A stretch of 8,664 nt of DNA, from the NCBI GenBank assembly GCA_030152585.1, contig JASLJC010000118.1, positions 1-8,664 of the forward strand, read 5' to 3'. Below, in pieces: positions 1 to 6,700 of this stretch. Within the stretch, counting starts at the first letter, position 1, and every line of letters starts with the position of its first letter. Under the pieces are notes generated by a model. The model worked only from the letters and a program-made list of their open reading frames with translations, made no database searches and was not told the DNA's origin. A program made the position numbers and the translations under genes. This DNA comes from Savagea sp. (GTDB lineage: Bacteria; Bacillota; Bacilli; Bacillales_A; Planococcaceae).

Positions 1-1084
1 TTTTCAACATTCGCAAAGTGAGTACACGTCGGGGCAGTTGATTTGCTTTTTCGATGTTTGAAAAGTGAGGGAGTAATTGTTCAAGTAATTGATCAGTCAC
101 TTTCACTGGTAAAAAAGGATAAAGTTCTTGAGACGATTGAAGTTCTTCACTCGCCTGACTAGAACTAATCAGTTTGATAGAAGTGAGCCCGAGTAAACGT
201 TTACCGAGGCTTTGATTGATTTCTATCGCTTGTATACGTTCTCGTGGAATTGAAAATCGTTGACGGGAAAGAACGCCTCTTTCTACATAAATATAAGCGT
301 CGTCTGCTGTAATGATAAAATGTCCATAGCGTAAATAAGTAGTTATCCATCCGATGAAAAATGAAAGGAGGAAGGCGATAAAAATAGCCCCTGTAAGTAA
401 TAAAGGATGATTCCATAACCATATTCCAATATTATCAATCGTTTGAGCCCAAGAAAAATCAGCTATTTTATTATAGATAAATAATAATAGAGGGAATATG
501 ACTAAAAATTGAAAAGAGAGAATAGTCGCCTTGCATACATCTTTCCTCGTCGTTTGAAAGTATATTTTTTGATCATCGCTATGTTCTTGTGTGACATCGC
601 TTCGTTCTTCATCGACGAATAATTGTTCGTCCGTTGGAATGACCGTTTGTTCTCCACGAAAAGCACGTTCGATGAAATCTGCTTCATCTACTGTCAAACT
701 CGGGATTTCAATTTCTCCATCTTCACTTGCGCTCGTCGTTAAGGTGAGCGAAGTTAATTGAAACGGTCGATATATCCAATTCGTATTGCGTTGAATATGC
801 TGCACGCGGTCAAAAGGTACAGATTTCTTTTTTCGATTTAATAATCCACGTTCAATCGTTACGTCTTCATCGGTAATTTTAAACGTTGTCGTTTTCCAAA
901 CGATGATCGGCCGAATCATTGAATAAATCATCCAAAGAATAAATAGCTTTTGAAGTGTCGATATAAAAGGACTCGTCGTTCCATAATTGATGATGAATAA
1001 AAGAATGATGAGAAAAAAGGAGTTTTTAAAGAAACTCCACCATTTCTCGAGGAGGTATAGCGGGTGTAATTGTATATTTTTCAT
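1..1084 (-). CDS. ydbT: YdbT-like bPH2-domain membrane protein (partial, C-terminus beyond left edge)
   Basis: The reading frame is open from an ATG at 1084 to the window edge, giving 361 residues. B. subtilis YdbT is about 490, so the last quarter is missing. Visible order: two hydrophobic segments (about 22-41 and 44-61), a first bPH2 domain (about 66-142, with FKITDEDVTIERGL and VPFDRVQHIQ), a charged acidic linker (about 145-180), two more membrane segments (about 186-203 and 224-246), and a second bPH2 domain (about 253-339, with YVERGVLSRQRFSIPRERIQ). The repeated 'I/V-P-x-x-R-[VI]-Q-x-I' motif marks the family. The start is supported by AGGAGGT at 1094-1100 and by the one-base TAATG overlap with ydbS, which suggests translational coupling. 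The B. subtilis ydbST operon belongs to the sigma-W regulon and contributes to resistance against antimicrobials made by other bacilli; a similar role here is inferred. Molecular function is unknown. Confidence 0.9.
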   Translation of the reverse strand, partial: MKNIQLHPLYLLEKWWSFFKNSFFLIILLFIINYGTTSPFISTLQKLFILWMIYSMIRPIIVWKTTTFKITDEDVTIERGLLNRKKKSVPFDRVQHIQRNTNWIYRPFQLTSLTLTTSASEDGEIEIPSLTVDEADFIERAFRGEQTVIPTDEQLFVDEERSDVTQEHSDDQKIYFQTTRKDVCKATILSFQFLVIFPLLLFIYNKIADFSWAQTIDNIGIWLWNHPLLLTGAIFIAFLLSFFIGWITTYLRYGHFIITADDAYIYVERGVLSRQRFSIPRERIQAIEINQSLGKRLLGLTSIKLISSSQASEELQSSQELYPFLPVKVTDQLLEQLLPHFSNIEKANQLPRRVLTLRMLK

Positions 1085-1569
1085 TATTCACCGACCTCCT
1101 TAATTTGAGCGAGATGAGCGATAGTATCTCGTAATTGTTCAGCTTCTTTAGCGGGAAGTCCCGGAATCACTCCAGAACTAGCCATCGTATGAATCGTAAT
1201 TTCTTTTAATCCTCGCAGGCGTAAAAGAGGTCCTTGTTTTATTTCCACTTGTTGCACTTTCGTCATTGGAATGACAATTTCTGATTCTTTCAATTTGCCG
1301 CTATGCAATGTAATAAATTGTTCATCGACGGAATGCCACCAATTTTTTTGGAAGAAGTAAGGTGACAAGAAAAAGTCCCATAAGAAAAACGGAACACCGA
1401 GTACCATGAGTCCGATGAATACGTAAGTTGTCCATGTCCACCAATCAAAATGAATACTTGCCCATAATAGCCCACCGATGATGAAGTAGAAAATAATCGT
1501 TTCAAGTACGACAGAGAGTCTGTAACTCAGCTTCCACTCGACGGGTAGTTTTTGTTTTTGTAAGTTCAA
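1084..1569 (-). CDS. ydbS: YdbS-like bPH2-domain membrane protein
   Basis: A 161-residue protein, close to the length of B. subtilis YdbS (about 159). Two membrane helices lie near residues 22-42 and 47-66. A single bPH2 domain follows (about 78-155), with the signature IPMTKVQQVEIKQGP and the end motif MASSGVIPGLP. Translation starts at a TTG codon (1567-1569): an in-frame TGA lies three codons upstream, there is no in-frame ATG before the domain, and AAAGGTG sits nine bases upstream. The gene is first in the ydbS-ydbT operon and its TAA shares one base with the ydbT ATG. A sigma-W-like promoter lies about 40 bases upstream, divergent from the hydrolase gene. The two proteins probably form a membrane complex, by analogy with B. 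subtilis; this is inference. The biochemical role of bPH2 proteins is not established. Confidence 0.92.
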   Translation of the reverse strand: MNLQKQKLPVEWKLSYRLSVVLETIIFYFIIGGLLWASIHFDWWTWTTYVFIGLMVLGVPFFLWDFFLSPYFFQKNWWHSVDEQFITLHSGKLKESEIVIPMTKVQQVEIKQGPLLRLRGLKEITIHTMASSGVIPGLPAKEAEQLRDTIAHLAQIKEVGE

Positions 1570-1578
1570 TTCGTTTCA

Positions 1579-1585
1579 CACCTTT
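1579..1585 (-). promoter_or_regulatory. Ribosome binding site deciding the TTG start of ydbS
   Basis: The minus strand reads AAAGGTG, nine bases before the TTG. Together with the in-frame stop just upstream it fixes this rare start codon. Confidence 0.7.
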
Positions 1586-1608
1586 CATCATTTTTGTATA
1601 CTAGTAAC

Positions 1609-1636
1609 TATACGAGCAGTAATACTAAAAGTTTCG
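1609..1636 (-). promoter_or_regulatory. Sigma-W-type (ECF) promoter of ydbST
   Basis: On the minus strand the -35 element is CGAAAC (1631-1636), followed by a T-run, a 16-base spacer (1615-1630) and the -10 element CGTATA (1609-1614). The B. subtilis sigma-W consensus is TGAAAC, 16 bases, CGTATA, so only the first base differs. The predicted start point, near 1600, gives a leader of about 30 bases before the TTG start. In B. subtilis the orthologous operon is controlled by sigma-W, which is independent support. The -35 element nearly abuts the ribosome binding site of the divergent hydrolase gene. Confidence 0.8.
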
Positions 1637-1651
1637 GAAAGGAATGAGCAT

Positions 1652-2194
1652 ATGTTTACAAAAGATGAAGCAGTACTCGTCGTGATTGATATGCAAGGGA
1701 AATTGGCCCAAATCGTCGATCGTTCAGAGGAAGTATTAGAAAATGTTCATCGTTTAGTAAAAGGGTTTCAAGCGTTTGATATGCCGATTTTATGGTTAGA
1801 ACAATATCCAAAAGGGTTAGGTCCGACGTTAGAGCCACTGAAAAGTACGTTAGAACAAACGACAACTCCTATCGAGAAAACAGAGTTTAGCGCTTACGAT
1901 AATGCAGAATTTAAAGAGAAGTTAGATGCACTCGGGCGTAAACAAATTGTGTTAGCAGGTATTGAAACACATATTTGTATGTACCAAACAGCTGTGCAAC
2001 TAGATGAAGAAGGATTCGACGTACAAATCGCATCAGATGCTGTATCTAGCCGCAGTCGCGCAAGTCATGAAAGTGCGTTACGCGCACTTGCAACGCGCAA
2101 CATTCAAGAGACGAATGTTGAAACGATGCTATATCAACTCATGCGACATTCAAAAGATCCAGCGTTTAAAGAAATATTGTCGATTATTAAGTGA
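1652..2194 (+). CDS. Isochorismatase-family cysteine hydrolase (ISOC/YcaC-like)
   Basis: A 180-residue single-domain protein of the size usual for the family. The catalytic triad of isochorismatase-like hydrolases is visible: Asp13 in VVIDMQG, Lys76 in EKTEFSAY, and the nucleophile Cys109 in GIETHICMYQTA. The GIETHIC form of the cysteine loop places it with the YcaC/ISOC1-2 branch rather than with classical nicotinamidases (whose loop usually carries a different sequence) or EntB-type isochorismatases. The substrate cannot be told from sequence; C-N or ester hydrolysis by a thioester intermediate is the family chemistry. The start is supported by AAAGGA (1638-1643) eight bases before the ATG. 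The protein lacks a signal peptide and should be cytosolic. The gene stands alone: it is divergent from ydbST and converges on the DMT transporter at a shared terminator. I see no convincing sigma-A promoter in the 80-base upstream gap. Confidence 0.93.
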   Translation: MFTKDEAVLVVIDMQGKLAQIVDRSEEVLENVHRLVKGFQAFDMPILWLEQYPKGLGPTLEPLKSTLEQTTTPIEKTEFSAYDNAEFKEKLDALGRKQIVLAGIETHICMYQTAVQLDEEGFDVQIASDAVSSRSRASHESALRALATRNIQETNVETMLYQLMRHSKDPAFKEILSIIK

Positions 2195-2205
2195 TAAACA
2201 AAATG

Positions 2206-2264
2206 AAAAGACGTACGAAAGAGGAAAAAGGCAGTAGACCTTTTCCAAATTTCGTACGTCTTTT
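2206..2264. terminator. Bidirectional two-tier terminator between convergent genes
   Basis: A perfect 15-bp inverted repeat (2206-2220 with 2250-2264, core GACGTACGAAA) encloses a second short hairpin (GGAAAAAGG at 2223-2231 against CCTTTTCC at 2239-2246). T-runs follow on both strands, so it can end the hydrolase transcript on the plus strand and the transporter transcript on the minus strand. Its right arm touches the stop codon of the transporter gene. Confidence 0.9.
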
Positions 2265-3175
2265 TACAATTCTTCTGCTAAACCGAGTGCGATAATACCG
2301 ATCATGACGAGGATGACTAAAATATATTGCTTTTTCGACAATATTTCTTTTAAGAAAATACGAGAAAGCAATACAGAAAATAGACCACTCGCTGCGATAA
2401 TAGGTGCTGCAATCATCGCATTTCCAGCCATTGCTGAAACGTAGAAAAACTGTCCAGTCGTTTCTAAAATCGCAGCAATTCCTTTATCTTTTTCTTTAAA
2501 GATTTTAAAGTTTTCTTTTTTCACCCATTTCAAATAAATGTAAACGAGAATTGCACAGATGAAAAAAGTAAATTCGTAAGCGAGCAAAGCGTTATCTTCT
2601 GATAACCATTGTTTTTTCTCTAAATAGACGCCATCTAAAAATGAACCGAATCCATCGATTAGCGCATAACCGATCGGAAATGAAATAGCGAGAAACCCTA
2701 GTTTATATTTTGGGTTAATTTTTTCACCATTTTGAAGCAATACTTCATAGTCATTTTTTTGTTCGTAACGTGCAAGCATAATGACACCAAATGTGACGAC
2801 GATAATACCGAAAATTTCTAAAACAGACAATTGCGTCGGGAAAAAGATCATAAACAAAATTGCAGTAATAGCGCCTGCTGAGTTTTGAACGGGTGCTGCG
2901 ATAGACAATTCAATATAACGTAGCCCGATAAATCCAATCGTCATCGATAAAATATACATAGCCGAGACAGGGAAATAAAGAACCATATTGAACGGGTCAA
3001 ACGTAATGTTTTTAACGAGCATATATGTAATTCCGTGAAGTCCCATTACGAAACCGATCATCACGACAATTTTTAAATGACTATATTGATCGTTCGGATC
3101 GGTTCCTTTTTTATAATATAAATTCGCCGCGCCCCATGCAAAAGCCGTAAGTAGCGCTGCTATAAACCACCACAT
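2264..3175 (-). CDS. EamA/DMT-superfamily transporter, ten membrane helices
   Basis: A 303-residue hydrophobic protein with ten predicted helices, at about 1-20, 36-55, 64-85, 91-111, 118-136, 159-180, 197-216, 231-250, 254-273 and 281-300. This is the usual layout of the drug/metabolite transporter superfamily (two EamA-type halves). The two halves are joined by a polar loop at about 137-158. The end of each half shows the typical pattern of a small-residue helix, a short amphipathic stretch and a final helix (RIFLKEILSKKQYILVILV near 272-290). Substrate is unknown; families of this type export amino acids, sugars or metabolites. The start at MWWFIAAL is chosen because GAGGAG (3186-3191) lies ten bases upstream; a longer frame reaching 3277 would run through the promoter. 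The gene is single, with its own sigma-A promoter and a shared terminator. Confidence 0.9.
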   Translation of the reverse strand: MWWFIAALLTAFAWGAANLYYKKGTDPNDQYSHLKIVVMIGFVMGLHGITYMLVKNITFDPFNMVLYFPVSAMYILSMTIGFIGLRYIELSIAAPVQNSAGAITAILFMIFFPTQLSVLEIFGIIVVTFGVIMLARYEQKNDYEVLLQNGEKINPKYKLGFLAISFPIGYALIDGFGSFLDGVYLEKKQWLSEDNALLAYEFTFFICAILVYIYLKWVKKENFKIFKEKDKGIAAILETTGQFFYVSAMAGNAMIAAPIIAASGLFSVLLSRIFLKEILSKKQYILVILVMIGIIALGLAEEL

Positions 3176-3212
3176 ACTGAATGAACTCCTCTCTTTATTA
3201 GATAGCTTGATT

Positions 3213-3241
3213 ATTATAAAGGGGAAAAGAACGTCTGTCAA
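3213..3241 (-). promoter_or_regulatory. Perfect consensus sigma-A promoter of the DMT transporter gene
   Basis: The minus strand carries TTGACA (3236-3241), exactly 17 bases (3219-3235), then TATAAT (3213-3218). All twelve bases match consensus. The predicted start near 3206 gives a leader of about 30 bases before the ATG at 3175. Confidence 0.9.
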
Positions 3242-3247
3242 AACGTC
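3230..3247. repeat. Direct repeat bracketing the -35 box
   Basis: AACGTC occurs at 3230-3235 and again at 3242-3247 on the plus strand. The six bases between them are exactly the -35 box of the transporter promoter. The 12-base period is close to one helical turn, so it could be an operator half-site pair. A chance origin is also possible for six-base copies. Confidence 0.4.
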
Positions 3248-3285
3248 CTCTCTTCCGCGGTATAGAAGGGGAATCATTGGAATAT

Positions 3286-3314
3286 TTGTAAAGAATGAAA
3301 CGGTTGATTAAAAT
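3286..3314 (+). promoter_or_regulatory. Probable sigma-A promoter of the small cysteine protein gene
   Basis: TTGTAA (3286-3291), a 17-base spacer, and TAAAAT (3309-3314); four of six and five of six bases match consensus. It places the start point near 3321, about 30 bases before the ATG at 3351. The promoter is divergent from the transporter promoter. Confidence 0.55.
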
Positions 3315-3350
3315 GAAAGAGAATGAATGAACAAGAAAGGATGTAACAAA

Positions 3351-3524
3351 ATGAAATATATCGTAAATACAGGTCAACGTAAAATCGTCCATTTTAACGA
3401 TAATGTGCAACCTGCTTGTCGCATTATGACGATTCATCCGAATCAAATGGAAATGACAGATGAAGATTACACGAAAAAATATCCAGCGATTTATACGTAT
3501 TGTCCCCATTGTCAGCAAAAATAA
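3351..3524 (+). CDS. Small 57-residue protein with a C-terminal CPHC motif
   Basis: I do not recognise a named family. The protein begins MKYIVNTGQRKIVHF and ends TYCPHCQQK. It has three cysteines: Cys23 (QPACR) and the pair Cys51/Cys54 in CPHC, with His53. This resembles half of a zinc ribbon and could bind zinc with Cys23 or as a dimer, but that is inference. No signal peptide or membrane segment is present. The start at 3351 is preferred over an in-frame ATG at 3327 because AAAGGA (3336-3341) is nine bases upstream of 3351, whereas 3327 has no good site. It stands alone between a promoter and a strong terminator, and that context makes it a likely real gene despite its size. Confidence 0.75.
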   Translation: MKYIVNTGQRKIVHFNDNVQPACRIMTIHPNQMEMTDEDYTKKYPAIYTYCPHCQQK

Positions 3525-3532
3525 AATAAAAC

Positions 3533-3574
3533 AAAAGCCTTTTTCGCGAATTGTATCGTGAAAAAGGCTTTTTT
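3533..3574 (+). terminator. Strong intrinsic terminator after the small gene
   Basis: AAAAGCCTTTTTCGCGA (3533-3549) pairs with TCGTGAAAAAGGCTTTT (3556-3572) around a six-base loop. There is one G-U pair, and the hairpin runs into a T-tract. It lies nine bases past the small gene's stop and isolates the adhesin gene from upstream transcription. The A-rich left arm could also serve the minus strand. Confidence 0.9.
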
Positions 3575-3660
3575 CTCGTCATAAGCATAAATTACGTAAG
3601 GAAGGGTAATAACCGGATTGAAGGAAGAAAATAAAAGGGGAAGCGTGTAAAAATAAAAAG

Positions 3661-3666
3661 AGGGAG
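3661..3666 (+). promoter_or_regulatory. Ribosome binding site of the adhesin gene
   Basis: AGGGAG lies eight bases before the ATG at 3675. In-frame stops at 3648 and 3654 rule out an earlier start. I found no convincing promoter in the 100 bases between the terminator and this site. Confidence 0.7.
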
Positions 3667-3674
3667 AGAATGTT

Positions 3675-3767
3675 ATGCCAAAAACGATGCAACGATGGAA
3701 CGGAATCATTGCAACATTATTTTTAGTCAGTCAATTGTTGTTATTTCCGTTGAGCACAGTGCAAGCT
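3675..3767 (+). other. Sec signal peptide of the adhesin
   Basis: A basic start (MPKTMQRW) is followed by a hydrophobic core (IIATLFLVSQLLLFPL) and a likely signal peptidase I site after Ala31 (TVQA), or one residue later. There is no YSIRK motif. Confidence 0.85.
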
Positions 3768-6700
3768 GCAAATCTAGCAGTAGAAGAAGAAGTAGAAGAA
3801 CAGACGGTAGTAGTAGAAGGAGAGCCAGAACAACTTGAAGTGAATGATGAACCTACGGTAGAAGAAAAAATAGAAGAGAGAGAGCACGACGAACAAGATA
3901 AACAAGAACACGAAGCACAACCTCAACTATCACCGAATGATGCGGGCAATCCACAACAACCAGGAGCGCCCGAACAGATAGAGAAAAACGAAGGAACGAT
4001 TGAACCAAATGAAGATAAGCGAGACGAAGTCATAGAAGAACAACCGATAGAACAAAAAGAGAAAAAAGGATTTCATCTCGTGTTAGATAAAGCAACGAAA
4101 GGTCCAGAAGATGAACCGTTTGATGAGGAGCATGTACTCGTACCGACCGATTCATTTTTTGTACATTACAGTTGGGTACTAGAAGATGGCCACACTTATC
4201 ACGCTGGAGATACGGTCACTTTTGAGTTGCCGAAAGCACTTCGAATTATCCAAGCGATGCAAGGAACACTTGAAGACGATCAAGGTGTTTCATTTGCAAC
4301 GTATCAAGTAGCAACGAACGGTACGGTTACGTTTACATTTACAGAAGCAGTCGATGAGATGTCAGCAATCAGCGGTGACTTTTATATGAAATCACAGCTT
4401 CGTTTAGAAGAAGCAGAGATAGAAGACGGAAAAGTCATTATCGAGCAAATAGGAGGCAACGGTCAACTTGAAATCCCAATTCAAACACCGGAATTAAAAG
4501 CGAACCTTTCGAAGGGTGGGAAGCCACTTCCAACGTTTAGTCCGACAGAAATTGAATGGACGATTACAGTCGACACGAACAAAATGAAGCATCAAAATGG
4601 CCGTGTAGTGGACACGTTACCAGCAGGTTTAACGTATAAAGCGAATTCTATGAAAGTCGATGGTCAAGCATATGACTCATTTCAACTGATAGGCCAAAAC
4701 ATCGAAATCGAATTAGGTGACATCAAAGGAACGAAAACGATTACGTTCGTTACGACGATTGAACAAGAAAAATGGAACGCTACATCTTTTTCGAACAAAG
4801 CAACTTATGAAGCAAACAAAGTCGAAAAAGTAGAAGCGAGCGCCACCGTGAAAGTTGACCGTGGAAAACCTGTTCAAAAAAAGGGAGGACGTTACAATCC
4901 AACAACGAAAGAAATAGAGTGGGAAATTGCACTGAATTTTGATGGAAAAACCGAATCTAACACGATCCTTCAAGATACGTGGAAAGCAGGTTTGATGGAG
5001 CTTGTAGGAAATAGTCTCACATTTTATGACGTCACGATGAACGACAAAGGACAAGCGACAATAACGAACAAAGCGGAAGTTCCTTATACAGTGACGAAAT
5101 CAACAGATTCAGGGTTTGATCTTACTTTGCCTACTATTGATAAGCCTTATATTGTGAAATATAAAACGAAGTTGAAAGATCGATTATTGAACGGACAGAA
5201 TATTCAAAATAACGTTCAGTGGAACGGTCATACGTCAAAAGGAAACGTTTGGGCAGAACAAGGAGTCGGGAGTAAAGGTCATTCGAATGTGAATTATAAA
5301 AATAAAACGGTCGATTGGTATTTAATCGCGAATACAGATAAACAAGATATGAAACAATTTGTCATTCAAGATGAAATTGGAAACGGTTTAACATTAAAAG
5401 AATCGACAGTTGTCGTAAAAGTGGGAAATAAAGTTTTAACAAAAGAGCGAGATTATACGTTCACAAAAACGGCTAACGGCTTTACAGTGACATTTATCGG
5501 ACCGTATGAAGTCATCAAAGATAAAGTCGAAGTTCGTTATACGACAACATTTGATTATACAAAGTTACAGCCAGGCCAACCTTTCATGAATTATGCGACA
5601 TATACTTGGTTAACGGGTGATCAAAATGTACCGTGGAAAAAAGAAGTGAGCGATGGATTTACACCGGATGATTTTACGAAATACGATGGAAATAAAACGG
5701 GGTATTACGATGCGCGAAATAAAACGATTACGTGGTCTGTAAGTGTGAACTATCAACAAAATGAACACGAACAACTGATCATGAAAGATTTGATTCAAGG
5801 GAATCAAAAATTAATACCGGATACGATTCAAGTACATGAAGGGGTACTCGGTGGGGGAAATAACTCCATTTGGGCAGGAGACGTAGTCGAACAAGCGAAG
5901 ATTGAAACATTTACAGACGATGGAAAATCAGGTTTCCAAGTCTATTTAGGAAAAACGAATAAACCTTATGTGATTACGTATCAAACGAGTTTAGCAAATT
6001 TAAATTATATTGCGAAAAATTATACGAACGTAGCGAACATATACGATGGTGAACGTCATATTACAGATTTACGTGCAGATGTTGGGATTATGCACGGTGG
6101 TGAATTCGGTAAAAAGTCAGGTTACCAAAATGGAAAAGCAATTGATTGGTCTATCGTAATTAATGGATCTCAAGCATCTATTCATCATGCAGTCGTCACA
6201 GATACATTATCGTCAAACCAAGAGTTAATAAAAGATTCTGTTCAAGTTTATACGACGACAGTCGATAATTACGGTAATATTACGAAAGCCGCACGATATG
6301 ACGATATCGATTTTCAAGTGAAAGAGGGAAATCCTCAAACTTTTAATATTATTTTCAAACAACCGATTGAACAAGCCTATATCCTCGAATATTCGACAAT
6401 GTATTTTGCAAGTGATGGTGAAGTCGTCTCGAACGATTTTAATGTTACAGGTGAGAATATAGGAAGCGAGGGAGAAAATGGTCATACCGTCAATGTAACA
6501 ATTAATCAAACATCTGGCGGCTCTGCAACAGGAAAAGTCGGGTATTTACACGTACAAAAAGTAGCTTCTGATGATCGACAACAAAAGTTAGAAGGAGTAA
6601 CTTTTGAATTGATTGATCCGCAATCGAAAAAAGTGTTAAAAACAGGTGTAACCGATGCAAATGGTGAAATTGACTTCGGACGTCTCATGTTCGGTCAATA

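Noticed and set aside
1596..1613. Inverted repeat GTATA-N8-TATAC as a repressor operator
   Set aside because: Its right arm is the -10 element of the sigma-W promoter; five-base arms of A/T-rich sequence are too short to call an operator.
2004..2237. Plus-strand frame of 77 codons in the hydrolase 3' half
   Set aside because: It is out of frame with the hydrolase catalytic domain and runs into the terminator.
3176..3277. N-terminal extension of the DMT transporter to an ATG at 3277
   Set aside because: It would translate through the perfect sigma-A promoter, and the 34 added residues do not resemble the family; the ATG at 3175 has a good ribosome binding site and begins at the first helix.
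3198..3518. Minus-strand frame of 106 codons opposite the small gene
   Set aside because: It is antisense to a small gene with its own promoter and terminator and contains no recognisable feature.
3604..3609. GGGTAA upstream of the adhesin as a sigma-B -10 element, and a nearby CCGGATT as sigma-D
   Set aside because: No GTTT-type -35 lies 13-15 bases before GGGTAA, and the TAAA upstream of CCGGATT is at the wrong distance.
3780..4499. Thioester adhesin domain at the N-terminus
   Set aside because: Such a domain needs a cysteine-glutamine thioester, and the protein has no cysteine.
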